Below are positions 8,485 to 17,153 of a stretch of 64,000 nucleotides of DNA, piece after piece. Under the pieces are notes generated by a model. The model worked only from the letters and a program-made list of their open reading frames with translations. It made no database searches and was not told the DNA's origin. This stretch comes from Oceanobacillus piezotolerans. GTDB taxonomy: Bacteria > Bacillota > Bacilli > Bacillales > Amphibacillaceae. The DNA lies in assembly GCF_003665065.1 (NCBI RefSeq), contig NZ_RCHR01000010.1:1-64000 (forward strand), read 5' to 3'. A program made the translations under genes and the position numbers. Within the stretch, counting starts at the first letter, position 1; every line of letters starts with the position of its first letter.

Positions 8485-9903
8485 ATGAGTCAAGCTGCAT
8501 TAAAAACACCTGAACAATTGCCAAACAATACAAAACCAGTACGCCCATTCGGCATGAGAGATAAGATCGGTTACTTATTTGGTGATTTTGGAAACGATTT
8601 CTCTTTTATACTTGTAAGTACATTCTTAATGGTATACTATACCGATGTCTTCGGTATTAGTGCCGCTGCAGTTGGTACACTATTCTTAGTTGCCCGGTTC
8701 TGGGATGCGATTACAGATGTAGTATGGGGGCGTTTTATCGATTCTAGGAAGACAACATCGAAAGGGAAATTTAAGCCTTGGATCTTTAGAATGTCATTTC
8801 CGCTTGCTATAGCTACTATATTACTTTTCCTTCCTATTCCTGGTATGTCCGATGGATTTTATTTAGCTTATGCGTATGTTACTTATATGGCATGGGCAGC
8901 ACTATACGGAACTGTAAACATTCCATATGGCTCCATGGCTTCCGTTATATCTAGTGATTCCACTGATCGCGCATCACTATCTGGATGGAGAACTACCGGT
9001 GCGATGGCAGCGAACCTTGTCATTAGCGCAGGTGCACCACTGATTGTATTCGTGGATAATGAAGTTTCTGCAAGTCGTTTGTCCATGATTGCTGTCTTAT
9101 TTGCTATTTTAGCTATTGCATGTTACATGGCCTGTGTAAATTTAACTACTGAACGTATTAAGCAACCAGAGAAGAAACCAGGTGAAAATATTAATTTTGC
9201 AACAACGGTTAAAGGCCTTGCGAAAAATAAGCCATTAATTACACTTTTGGTTGCTTCTATCTTATTTATGTTGACAATGATGCTTGTCGGTTCTATTAAC
9301 ATATATCTTTTCAAAGACTATTTTGAAAATGCAACCGCTTTTAGTATATTTAGTTTAATACAAAGTGGTGCCGTATTCCTAGCCATGCCAGCCCTGACAC
9401 CGCTTGTGAAGCGTTTTGGTAAAAAAGAGCTTGGCTCAGCTGGAATGCTGATAGCGGGTATCGCTTATCTAGTACTCTATCTGATTCCAAATATATCTTT
9501 ACCAGTCTTTTTCACTATCAATGCAATTGGTCTTTTTGGTTTTGCATTTTTCAATCTGATTATTTGGGCCTTCGTTTCAGATGCGATTGACTATCAAGAA
9601 TATTTAACAGGTTCCCGTGAAGACGGTACCGTTTATGCGGTTTATTCCTTCGCAAGGAAAATTGGACAGGCGTTTGCAGGAGGACTTGCTGGGTACGCAC
9701 TTACATTTGTAGGTTATAACAACGCAGCCACTGTACAAGCACAAGAAGTGAAGGATGGAATTTATACGGTAGCAACACTTATACCAGCCATTACCTACTT
9801 TATCGTATTCCTTATACTAGTATTTGTTTATCCATTAAACAAGGAACGTACGAAAAAACTTGAAATTGCTTTAGCTGAAAAGAGAGAAGCAGCGAAAGAA
9901 TAA
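8485..9903 (+). CDS. GPH-family sugar/glycoside:cation symporter (MFS)
   Basis: A 472-residue, twelve-helix permease of the glycoside-pentoside-hexuronide:cation symporter family. Family marks are visible: the KIGYLFGDFGNDF start, the loop-2/3 motif DVVWGRFIDSRKTTSKGKFKPW, and SDAIDYQEYLTGSREDG in the second half. Members carry glucuronides, melibiose, xylosides or uronates with H+ or Na+. Here it stands between two ROK genes and close to uxaC and the LarA-like operon, so a glucuronide or hexuronate is the likely cargo. It is transcribed alone, from a leader with a ROK-type palindrome and two cre-like sites, and closed by a terminator at 9918-9945. Confidence 0.85.
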   Translation: MSQAALKTPEQLPNNTKPVRPFGMRDKIGYLFGDFGNDFSFILVSTFLMVYYTDVFGISAAAVGTLFLVARFWDAITDVVWGRFIDSRKTTSKGKFKPWIFRMSFPLAIATILLFLPIPGMSDGFYLAYAYVTYMAWAALYGTVNIPYGSMASVISSDSTDRASLSGWRTTGAMAANLVISAGAPLIVFVDNEVSASRLSMIAVLFAILAIACYMACVNLTTERIKQPEKKPGENINFATTVKGLAKNKPLITLLVASILFMLTMMLVGSINIYLFKDYFENATAFSIFSLIQSGAVFLAMPALTPLVKRFGKKELGSAGMLIAGIAYLVLYLIPNISLPVFFTINAIGLFGFAFFNLIIWAFVSDAIDYQEYLTGSREDGTVYAVYSFARKIGQAFAGGLAGYALTFVGYNNAATVQAQEVKDGIYTVATLIPAITYFIVFLILVFVYPLNKERTKKLEIALAEKREAAKE

Positions 9904-9917
9904 TTAGATTCTAAATG

Positions 9918-9945
9918 AAAGCCCTCGCCTTAGGTGGGGGCTTTT
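9918..9945 (+). terminator. terminator after the symporter
   Basis: AGCCCTCGCC pairs with GGTGGGGGCT (two G-U pairs) and is followed by TTTTCTT, fifteen bases after the stop codon. Confidence 0.8.
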
Positions 9946-10025
9946 TCTTATAGATGGACATTTAGATTACAAAAGATAAAATGAATCTTCAATCAGTTGG
10001 AGCTTACTGCCTGTGATTCCACTAT

Positions 10026-10058
10026 AAAAAATAGACACCTTCTCGTAAGAAGGTGCCT
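10026..10058 (-). terminator. terminator of the Gfo/Idh operon
   Basis: On the minus strand AGGCACCTTCT and AGAAGGTGTCT form a stem with a 4-base loop, followed by a T-rich run. It lies 24 bases past the last gene of the operon. Confidence 0.8.
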
Positions 10059-10081
10059 ACCCAATTCATGTACAACCAAAT

Positions 10082-11158
10082 CTATTTTGTTACTACAACC
10101 GCTTCCTCTTGCGCTTTAAGACATAATTCAGCAGCTTTAAATGCATGTTCCTGTGTCATTGCATTTTCTGTGCGATGGATGCAATCCTTGATCAACTCAC
10201 CGAAGAATGGGAACCCAACTTTTCCAGAAAGTTCATAATGCTTCTCCCCATCTTTATTAACAAGGAATAGATGATCTCCAGATTCTTCACGTGCAACGTC
10301 CACATATTTACGAATCTCTATAGTACCCTCTGTCCCTGTAATAAATGTGCGGCCGTCTCCCCAAGTGCTTAAGCCATCTGGAGTAAACCAGTCCACTTTA
10401 AAGTAAAAAGTCGCTCCATTATCTCCAACTAGTGTTGCATCACCATAGTCTTCTAACTCTGGATATTCCGGATTATTATAATTAGCTACTTTACTATGCA
10501 ATACCTTCGCATCATTGTTCCCTGTATAGTATAGGAATTGTTCAATTTGATGACTACCAATATCACATAGAATTCCACCATATTGTTCCTTCTTGAAGAA
10601 CCAGTCTGGACGACTCGGTGCATTTAGACGATGTGGTCCGAATCCAGTAACCTGGATTACTTTACCAATTGCTCCATCGTTAATAAGCTGACCAGCAAAA
10701 ACAGCTCCCTCAACGTGAAGGCGTTCGCTAAAGTAAACCATATATTTTTGTCCAGTTCTTTCCACAACTTTTTTCGTTTCTTCCAACTGTTCCATTGTTG
10801 TAAAAGGTGTTTTATCTGTAAAGTAATCCTTACCAGCTTCCATCACTTTATTTCCAAGTGTACTGCGTTCAGATGGTATAGCAGCAGCTGCAACTAGTTT
10901 AATTTCATCGTCATTTAAAATTTGTTCTAGAGATTGGGCTACATTTACTTCCGGAAACTTCTCGACAAACTCTTCTACCTTTTTAGAATCAGGATCATAA
11001 ACCCATTTTAATGTTGCTCCAGCTTCTACTAAGCCATTGCACATTCCATAAATATGTCCATGATCAAGTGCCGCTGCCGCAATTTGAAATTCGCCCTCTT
11101 TGACAACTGGATTCGGCTTTCCTTTTGGTGCATAATTCATACCGTCATTTTTCCCCAA
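10082..11158 (-). CDS. Gfo/Idh/MocA-family oxidoreductase
   Basis: A 358-residue NAD(P)-dependent dehydrogenase of the glucose-fructose oxidoreductase family. After an unusual polar 25-residue N-terminus comes the Rossmann part, with DKTPFTT at about 114-120 in place of the usual EKP signature. The C-terminal half carries the substrate-binding sheet, including CDIGSHQIEQFLYYTG. It is last in a five-gene set (AraC, two more Gfo/Idh proteins, a TIM-barrel isomerase). Such sets oxidise and reshape inositols, glycosides or unusual sugars through 3-keto intermediates; the substrate here is unknown. The loss of the Glu in the EKP motif sets it apart from its two neighbours. Confidence 0.8.
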   Translation of the reverse strand: MGKNDGMNYAPKGKPNPVVKEGEFQIAAAALDHGHIYGMCNGLVEAGATLKWVYDPDSKKVEEFVEKFPEVNVAQSLEQILNDDEIKLVAAAAIPSERSTLGNKVMEAGKDYFTDKTPFTTMEQLEETKKVVERTGQKYMVYFSERLHVEGAVFAGQLINDGAIGKVIQVTGFGPHRLNAPSRPDWFFKKEQYGGILCDIGSHQIEQFLYYTGNNDAKVLHSKVANYNNPEYPELEDYGDATLVGDNGATFYFKVDWFTPDGLSTWGDGRTFITGTEGTIEIRKYVDVAREESGDHLFLVNKDGEKHYELSGKVGFPFFGELIKDCIHRTENAMTQEHAFKAAELCLKAQEEAVVVTK

Positions 11159-11243
11159 AATATATCGCTCCTTTATATACAGATTAAATGGATAGAAGCC
11201 GTCTATTCGGCGGCCCTACCCATGAAATTATTAGAATACTAGA

Positions 11244-12104
11244 TTAAAACCAGTCAGAATATCCCAATTTTCTTAGATTTTCTGCAGAAGTCTCTAGACA
11301 ATCAAATGGATCTCTGCCATACGTATCGTCCTGTTCGATTAGGAAGTACTGTGCACCACTTTCAAGACCTGCTTCCATAATTGCAGGAATATCTAAATTA
11401 CCCTCGCCTACTTCAGCAAATTCAATTGTATTAGTGAATTTAACCATGAACTGCGCTAAGTCTTTCAAGTCATCTTCCGTAACTTCCAATTGCCCAATCC
11501 GGTAGTCTTTCAAGTGCAATAATGAAATTCTGCCTTTATATTGTTTAACAAACTCTACAGGGTTTACACCAGCTCTTTGAATCCAGTGAACATCAAGTTC
11601 GAAGCCAAGTTTGGATGTATTATTTTTAATCAGATCTAGTAAAAACTCACCATCATATTTTTGGAATTCAATGTGATGTGTATGGTAATATAATTCAATT
11701 CCATGCTCAGCCAAACGATGAGCCATTGCCTCCGCTCTTTCGATAAATGCCATGATACGATCTTTATCACCCATTACATTAAATGGTAACATTCCGATAC
11801 GAATGAAGTTACAGTTTAACGTTTTCGCATCGTTTACAATCTTATCAAAGTCATTTGATAATGTTTCACCAGGTGCGCCTGGAAGCATTGGTTCTAACCC
11901 AGCGGATAATGCTGCAATTTTAATATTAAAATCTTCACTTGCACGTTTTAATTCTGCAACATTTTCTTCTGTCATTGGAATTTGTGAAACCTCTACCGCG
12001 CTAAAGCCAAGTTCGTGCAGTTTTTTCATCGTTTCATATGCACCAAGTTCTTCCACTTTTTGCTTTAACATCATCATTTGTACGCCAATTTTACCTTTAG
12101 TCAT
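11244..12104 (-). CDS. sugar phosphate isomerase/epimerase (xylose-isomerase-like TIM barrel)
   Basis: A 286-residue TIM-barrel protein of the AP_endonuc_2 / IolE-IolH superfamily. Metal-ligand stretches typical of the fold are visible: YYHTHHIEF (about 140), ELDVHWIQRAG (about 168), LLHLKDY (about 195) and FAEVGEGNLD (about 225). Relatives include inosose dehydratase, hydroxypyruvate isomerase and 3-keto-glycoside-acting enzymes. Its start overlaps the stop of the preceding Gfo/Idh gene by four bases, so the two are translationally coupled, which argues for consecutive steps on one substrate. Confidence 0.82.
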   Translation of the reverse strand: MTKGKIGVQMMMLKQKVEELGAYETMKKLHELGFSAVEVSQIPMTEENVAELKRASEDFNIKIAALSAGLEPMLPGAPGETLSNDFDKIVNDAKTLNCNFIRIGMLPFNVMGDKDRIMAFIERAEAMAHRLAEHGIELYYHTHHIEFQKYDGEFLLDLIKNNTSKLGFELDVHWIQRAGVNPVEFVKQYKGRISLLHLKDYRIGQLEVTEDDLKDLAQFMVKFTNTIEFAEVGEGNLDIPAIMEAGLESGAQYFLIEQDDTYGRDPFDCLETSAENLRKLGYSDWF

Positions 12105-13111
12105 TTGTATACCTCCATATTAATTGTTTTTTTAATCTCAGAGGATCTCCGTATCGCACTAATCATTTCCATAGATGTTTGTGCATCTTTTACATGAATA
12201 TAATCTTGTGAATCCTTTTCAATGCATGAGTAGAAATGGTTAATTAACATAGAATGACTTGCTCCATAATAAAATTTACTGCCCGGAAGTTTAGAATCCT
12301 CTATGATTCTCTCTTTCGTTCCATCTTCATTCGTCTTCGTCAAAATACTATCTTTGATGGTCAGTTTCCCTTTTTCCAGAATAACTTGAAACTCAACGGA
12401 AGAGTTCGTCGCATTCGTTACCGTAGCAAAAAATAACCCTGTTGCTCCATTTTTAAATTGAATGTTAGCTGCTGCGGTATCCTCTACCTCATATCCATAA
12501 TCAAATAAATTATCAATAGAGCCACGAATTGTATCAATCTCACCACCAATGAGCTGCATTAAATCCAGTGTATGGATGGACTGATTAATCATCACACCGC
12601 CACCAGCTTGTCTCATAATTCCTCGCCAAGGCTTCTCATCGTAATAAGACTTCGGTCTAAACCAAGTAACCAAACCTTTTAAGCCAGTTACCTTGCCGAA
12701 CTCACCACTATCTACAATTTCCTTGAGCTTCACAAATGTCTCATTCAACCTGTTTTGAAAACAAATACATATTTTGACATCTTTATACTGATCTTCTAAA
12801 TCAACTAGATTCATGCCTTCTTCTGCATTTCTGGCTAAGGGTTTTTCCTGTAATACATGTACACCATGTTCCACACAAGCTTTGGTAGCTGGGTAATGGA
12901 GATGATGCGGAAGGCAGATATGAACACAGTCCAATGTTTCATTTGCAAGCATTTCATGGTAATCAGTATAAAAGGGTACTCCTGGAACCGTGTCTTTCAG
13001 TGTCTCATCTATATCGCATACTGCCACTAATTCTGCATTCTTACTTTCTTCGATGACTGGCAGATGAATTTTTGAGATTTCACCAAGCCCAATAACTGCT
13101 ACTTTAAGCAT
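12101..13111 (-). CDS. Gfo/Idh/MocA-family oxidoreductase
   Basis: A 336-residue NAD(P)-dependent dehydrogenase. The N-terminal GLGEISKIHLP nucleotide-binding turn, the LQEKPLARN signature (about 91) and the QSIHTLDLMQLIGGEID substrate-domain motif (about 177) are all present. It is coupled to the downstream TIM-barrel gene by a 4-base overlap and follows another Gfo/Idh gene after 71 bases. Substrate not determinable; inositol- or glycoside-type oxidation is typical. Confidence 0.85.
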   Translation of the reverse strand: MLKVAVIGLGEISKIHLPVIEESKNAELVAVCDIDETLKDTVPGVPFYTDYHEMLANETLDCVHICLPHHLHYPATKACVEHGVHVLQEKPLARNAEEGMNLVDLEDQYKDVKICICFQNRLNETFVKLKEIVDSGEFGKVTGLKGLVTWFRPKSYYDEKPWRGIMRQAGGGVMINQSIHTLDLMQLIGGEIDTIRGSIDNLFDYGYEVEDTAAANIQFKNGATGLFFATVTNATNSSVEFQVILEKGKLTIKDSILTKTNEDGTKERIIEDSKLPGSKFYYGASHSMLINHFYSCIEKDSQDYIHVKDAQTSMEMISAIRRSSEIKKTINMEVYK

Positions 13112-13182
13112 GTAACCATGCCCCCTTATAATAAATGGGTTAGAAAAATGAAGGTAAATACCTCCACTTTTCTAAAAATGAA

Positions 13183-14343
13183 CTATTTCTTAATTGGATT
13201 TGCTTTTTCTTCTTCGATTCGTTTATTTAATTCTTCTAGATATACTTCTTCATCTACTGGAAGTTCTACTTCTTTTCCTAACCAGCTGGATAAGTGGATT
13301 GCATTTGCAAGTGCAACTCCATTAATTCCGTCAGATCCAGGAGCAATTAATGGCTCCCCATCTAATATGTTTGCAGCAAAGTTTTCTAATACGGCTACAT
13401 GCTGTCCGCCCCAAACACTTTCAAATTCAATAACTTCTGTTCCGTAAAGTTCATCCGTATCTCCACCCATAACGAGTTTCGCAACTGTCATCATGTCCAT
13501 TGTTTGACTCATTTCACTTTCTGGTTTTCTAAGGCGTGTAATGGTAACTTTTTTGCTGTCATCGACAACAATCTTCCCGTTGTCACCTAGAATTTCAAAA
13601 CGGTCTGTTCCAATGGCGTCATGTGTACATGTAACAAACACACCTGTTGCACCGTTACCGTAATCAAGCAATGCCGTAACTTCATCTTCCACAGCAATAT
13701 CTCTTTGATAGCCATACTTCACGTTGGAATATACTTTCTTCGGCATGCCAGCAATCCATTGAAGTAAATCAAGTTGGTGAGGTGCTTGGTTTACAAGAAC
13801 ACCACCGCCTTCACCTTCCCATGTTGCTCTCCATGCGCTTTGATCATAATAACCTTGTGGTCTCCACCATGTTGTGATAATCCAGTTTGTACGGCGGATG
13901 TTACCAATTTCTCCATTATCAATAATTTCTTTCACTTTTTGATATAATTCATTTGTTCTTTGGTTAAACATAATTGCGAATGTAAGTTCGGGTTTCGTTG
14001 CTGCAAAGTCATTTAGTTCTTTAACTTGTTTTGTATATACACCTGCTGGCTTCTCACCAAGTACATGTACATCTCTCTTTAATGCTTCGATTCCCATTTC
14101 AGGGTGCAGATAGTGTGGTACAGTAGTAACTATTGCATCAACATCTCCGCTTTCCAACATTTCAATATAGTTTTCATAGAATGGAACATTTGGATATTTC
14201 TCTTCTGCCACTTTTTTCTTCTCAGGATCGATATCACAAATAGCACCAATTTCCATGTTCTTAACTCTGCCTTCTGTAATAAATCCTGCATATGCGCCAC
14301 CTTGTGCTCCTAAACCAATAATACCTAATCTAACTTTTTTCAT
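13183..14343 (-). CDS. Gfo/Idh/MocA-family oxidoreductase
   Basis: A 386-residue member, longer than the neighbour at its C-terminus, which ends in a charged Glu/Lys-rich tail. GLGAQGGAYAGF marks the nucleotide fold, VLGEKPAGV (about 93) carries the Lys of the EKP signature, and VLVNQAPHQLDLLQWIAG (about 180) carries the expected catalytic-region His. Its ATG overlaps the stop codon of the AraC gene by one base, so regulator and enzyme are transcribed together. Confidence 0.85.
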   Translation of the reverse strand: MKKVRLGIIGLGAQGGAYAGFITEGRVKNMEIGAICDIDPEKKKVAEEKYPNVPFYENYIEMLESGDVDAIVTTVPHYLHPEMGIEALKRDVHVLGEKPAGVYTKQVKELNDFAATKPELTFAIMFNQRTNELYQKVKEIIDNGEIGNIRRTNWIITTWWRPQGYYDQSAWRATWEGEGGGVLVNQAPHQLDLLQWIAGMPKKVYSNVKYGYQRDIAVEDEVTALLDYGNGATGVFVTCTHDAIGTDRFEILGDNGKIVVDDSKKVTITRLRKPESEMSQTMDMMTVAKLVMGGDTDELYGTEVIEFESVWGGQHVAVLENFAANILDGEPLIAPGSDGINGVALANAIHLSSWLGKEVELPVDEEVYLEELNKRIEEEKANPIKK

Positions 14344-15185
14344 TATGAATTCTCCTCACTATATAATTTTAGTCGGCTCTTGCGATATGCCTTTGCAGTC
14401 ACACCAACTTTACTCTTAAAATAACGGCTGAAATGGGAAATGCTTTCAAAACCGCTTTCACTAGCAATCTCTTTCAGTGGTTTCTCTGGTTCCGCTTCCA
14501 ATAAGTATTTTGCTTGTGTAAGGCGGGAACCCATCACATATTCCATAATTGTAAATCCGGTCATTTCCTTAAACACATGGGAAACATATGATTTACTAAT
14601 GTTCAACGCTTGAGCAATGGAATCAATCGTTATTCGTTTCATATAATTTTTCTGAATGAATTCAGCGATGTTTTCCGCATGCTCTGCTTTTTCTACTTTT
14701 TCACCGGAAGCTTTTAAAGATTCCAAATTTCCGAGACGATGTATAATCGTCAACGCTTGAAGTAGTAACGCTTTCATTTCGAGTTGTGAATTCATATCTT
14801 CTTGGGTAGAAATTCGATTAATCTCTTCCAAACGACGTACAACCATCTCTAACTGTTTTGCTTCTTCACTTACCTTTGTGCGAATCAAACAATGGTGGAG
14901 CTTTTCAAACACATCTAACAGATACAACCCACCGATTTCTTTCAGCATTCCTTTGATCCATTGTGGTGGGAAATGAACCACACTGCGAACATAATTGCCA
15001 TTTGGAGGCACGTTCGGCTTGTGAAGTGCTAGCCCATCCATAATCAGGATATCCCCTGGCTCCAAGTCATAGATTTGGTTATGAATGAGATATCTGCAAG
15101 TTCCTGAATGAAAAAGGAAAATTTCATATTCTCGATGGGAATGATAGTCGAGATTATCCCATACGCCATGAATGCGATAATTCAC
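14343..15185 (-). CDS. AraC-family regulator with cupin sensor domain
   Basis: A 280-residue protein. The N-terminal cupin-like part has HSHREYEIFLFHSG (about 15-28) and LEPGDILIMDGLALHKP (about 42-58). The C-terminal 100 residues hold two helix-turn-helix motifs: ITIDSIAQALNISKSYVSHVF and a second, KEIASESGFESISHFSRYFK-like one. It probably activates the operon it heads, responding to the sugar that the three dehydrogenases handle. Two cre-like sequences at 15342-15377 lie upstream. Confidence 0.9.
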   Translation of the reverse strand: MNYRIHGVWDNLDYHSHREYEIFLFHSGTCRYLIHNQIYDLEPGDILIMDGLALHKPNVPPNGNYVRSVVHFPPQWIKGMLKEIGGLYLLDVFEKLHHCLIRTKVSEEAKQLEMVVRRLEEINRISTQEDMNSQLEMKALLLQALTIIHRLGNLESLKASGEKVEKAEHAENIAEFIQKNYMKRITIDSIAQALNISKSYVSHVFKEMTGFTIMEYVMGSRLTQAKYLLEAEPEKPLKEIASESGFESISHFSRYFKSKVGVTAKAYRKSRLKLYSEENS

Positions 15186-15341
15186 TACTAATTCTTTATT
15201 CAGATGACATCCCCCCTCAGTGGAACTGTTTTTATTATCTCACTTATTGTAAGCAATTTCATTAGCCTAAAATGTCTGTTTTCTCCACAAAATTATCCAG
15301 GAATGCTTTTTAAAAAATCTTACTAGATAAATTATAAAAAT

Positions 15342-15377
15342 AATAAGCGCTTACACTTTTAATTGTAAATGGTTTCA
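15342..15377. promoter_or_regulatory. pair of cre-like sites upstream of the AraC operon
   Basis: Reverse-strand TGTAAGCGCTTATT (15342-15355) and plus-strand TGTAAATGGTTTCA (15364-15377) each resemble the CcpA consensus, the second with one mismatch. They point to catabolite repression of the operon. The rest of 15186-15464 holds no gene that I can support. Confidence 0.4.
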
Positions 15378-15464
15378 TTCCTTTCTGGTAGGAGGATTTT
15401 AACATTATGGGGATTTAAATTGCATTATGGGGGGCTAAAGAGGATTGCACGAATGATACATAAA

Positions 15465-15502
15465 AATAGAACCCCCTGCTATTCTAGAAGGGAGTTCTAT
15501 TT
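15465..15502 (-). terminator. terminator after gndA
   Basis: AATAGAACTCCCT and AGGGGGTTCTATT arms form a long stem on the minus strand, followed by TTTT, fifteen bases past the gndA stop codon. Confidence 0.75.
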
Positions 15503-15516
15503 ATTAAGCTTGGATA

Positions 15517-16926
15517 TTAAAACCAATCAGCGTGGAATACGCCTTCTTTGTCTTTACGTTCAAATGTATGTGCACCGAAGTAGTCACGTTGAGCTTGGAT
15601 TAAGTTCGCTGGTAAATCTTCAGAACGATAGCTATCATAATAAGCGATCGCACTAGAGAATGTCGGAACTGGAATTCCATGTTTCATAGCAACTGTAATT
15701 ACTTCACGTAATGCTGATTGATAATTTTCTACGATTTCTTTAAAATATGGATCAAGCATTAAGTTTGCTAATTTAGGTTCGTTATCGAATGCTTCTTTAA
15801 TCTTTTGCAGGAATTGTGCACGGATAATACATCCACCACGCCAGATCATTGCAATATCTCCGTATTTAAGATCCCATCCATATTCTTCAGATGCTGCACG
15901 CATTTGTGCGAAACCTTGTGCATAAGAAGTAATTTTACTCATGTATAGTGCTTTACGTATTGCTTCGATAAGTTCTTTACGGTCGCCATCATATTGTACT
16001 GATTCTGGTCCAGATAGTACTTTACTTGCTGCAACACGTTCGTCTTTCAGTGAAGAGATGAATCGAGCAAATACAGATTCTGTAATTAATGGAAGTGGAA
16101 CACCTAGATCAAGTGCGTTCTTACTTGTCCATTTACCAGTACCTTTTTGTCCTGCTTTATCCATGATAACTTCAACAAGGGCTTTGCCTGTTTCGTCATC
16201 TTTCTTCGTGAAGACATCAGCAGTGATCTCGATAAGGTAGCTATCTAATTCACCTTTGTTCCACTCCGTAAATACTTCATGAAGTTCATCTGCTTCCATG
16301 CCAAGTACATTTTTCATAATGTTATATGCTTCTGCAATTAATTGCATGTCGCCATACTCGATACCGTTGTGAACCATTTTTACAAAGTGACCAGCACCGT
16401 TTGGCCCAATATACGTTACACATGGATCGCCATCTACTTTTGCTGAAATAGCTTCAAAGATGGGAGCAACTAGCTCATACGCTTCTTTTTGACCGCCAGG
16501 CATTAAGGATGGACCGTTTAATGCTCCTTCTTCCCCACCAGATACACCTGTTCCGATGAAGTGTATACCAGACTCGTCCAGTTTTTGATTACGACGCATT
16601 GTGTCTTCATACAATGTATTTCCGCCGTCGATTAGTATATCGCCTTCTTCAAGATATGGCATAAGGGATTCAATCGTTGCATCTGTTGCAGGACCAGCTT
16701 GAACCATCATCATGATTTTTCTTGGTTTTTCTAATGAGTTAACAAATTCTTCAATCGTTTCTGCTCCAACAAAGTTTTTACCCTTTGCTTCGTTTGCAAG
16801 AAAATCTTGTGTTTTCGCATAAGTGCGGTTAAACACTGCTACCGAATTTCCTCTGCTCTCAATATTTAAGGCTAAATTTTTACCCATTACTGCTAAGCCA
16901 ATAACACCAATTTGTTGTTTAGACAT
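15517..16926 (-). CDS. gndA: 6-phosphogluconate dehydrogenase, decarboxylating (NADP+)
   Basis: A 469-residue protein of full family length. It oxidises and decarboxylates 6-phosphogluconate to ribulose-5-phosphate, making NADPH. Visible marks are the [13 protein letters not shown] nucleotide fold, [16 protein letters not shown] around residue 130, the catalytic [13 protein letters not shown] (Lys about 183, Glu about 190) and the C-terminal tail with HADWF. In this locus it would take the product of gntK. It may also be the cell's general pentose-phosphate enzyme, and no ROK-type palindrome precedes it, so membership of the uronate regulon is not shown. A short mobile-like repeat begins 51 bases upstream. 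Confidence 0.95.
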   Translation of the reverse strand: MSKQQIGVIGLAVMGKNLALNIESRGNSVAVFNRTYAKTQDFLANEAKGKNFVGAETIEEFVNSLEKPRKIMMMVQAGPATDATIESLMPYLEEGDILIDGGNTLYEDTMRRNQKLDESGIHFIGTGVSGGEEGALNGPSLMPGGQKEAYELVAPIFEAISAKVDGDPCVTYIGPNGAGHFVKMVHNGIEYGDMQLIAEAYNIMKNVLGMEADELHEVFTEWNKGELDSYLIEITADVFTKKDDETGKALVEVIMDKAGQKGTGKWTSKNALDLGVPLPLITESVFARFISSLKDERVAASKVLSGPESVQYDGDRKELIEAIRKALYMSKITSYAQGFAQMRAASEEYGWDLKYGDIAMIWRGGCIIRAQFLQKIKEAFDNEPKLANLMLDPYFKEIVENYQSALREVITVAMKHGIPVPTFSSAIAYYDSYRSEDLPANLIQAQRDYFGAHTFERKDKEGVFHADWF

Positions 16927-16976
16927 TTGTCATACCCTTTCTGTGTAGCATGTTTATTATTTCACTATAGGAGGAT

Positions 16977-17120
16977 GTTCAAAAAGTCCGGTAAAAATGA
17001 CACTTCGAACTTCTACGTTGGCTTGCTTTTCCGGTACTCACGTATCACACTGCATACGTTCCGTTCCTCAAAGCTGCGCCGCCTCGAACTTCTCGGTCCT
17101 TTTCATCCTCCTTTTTGAAC
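16977..17120. repeat. MITE-like repeat, copy 2 (144 bp)
   Basis: The ends are GTTCAAAAAG and CTTTTTGAAC. The left part (AAAAGTCCGGTAAAAATGAC) and the right part (AAGCTGCGCCGCC, then CTTCTCGGTCC) match the reverse complement of the 308-bp element at 6337-6644, with the middle missing. It fills most of the space between uxaC and gndA. Confidence 0.7.
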
Positions 17121-17153
17121 ACATACTATATCTTTTTTATATCAGAAACGCCT

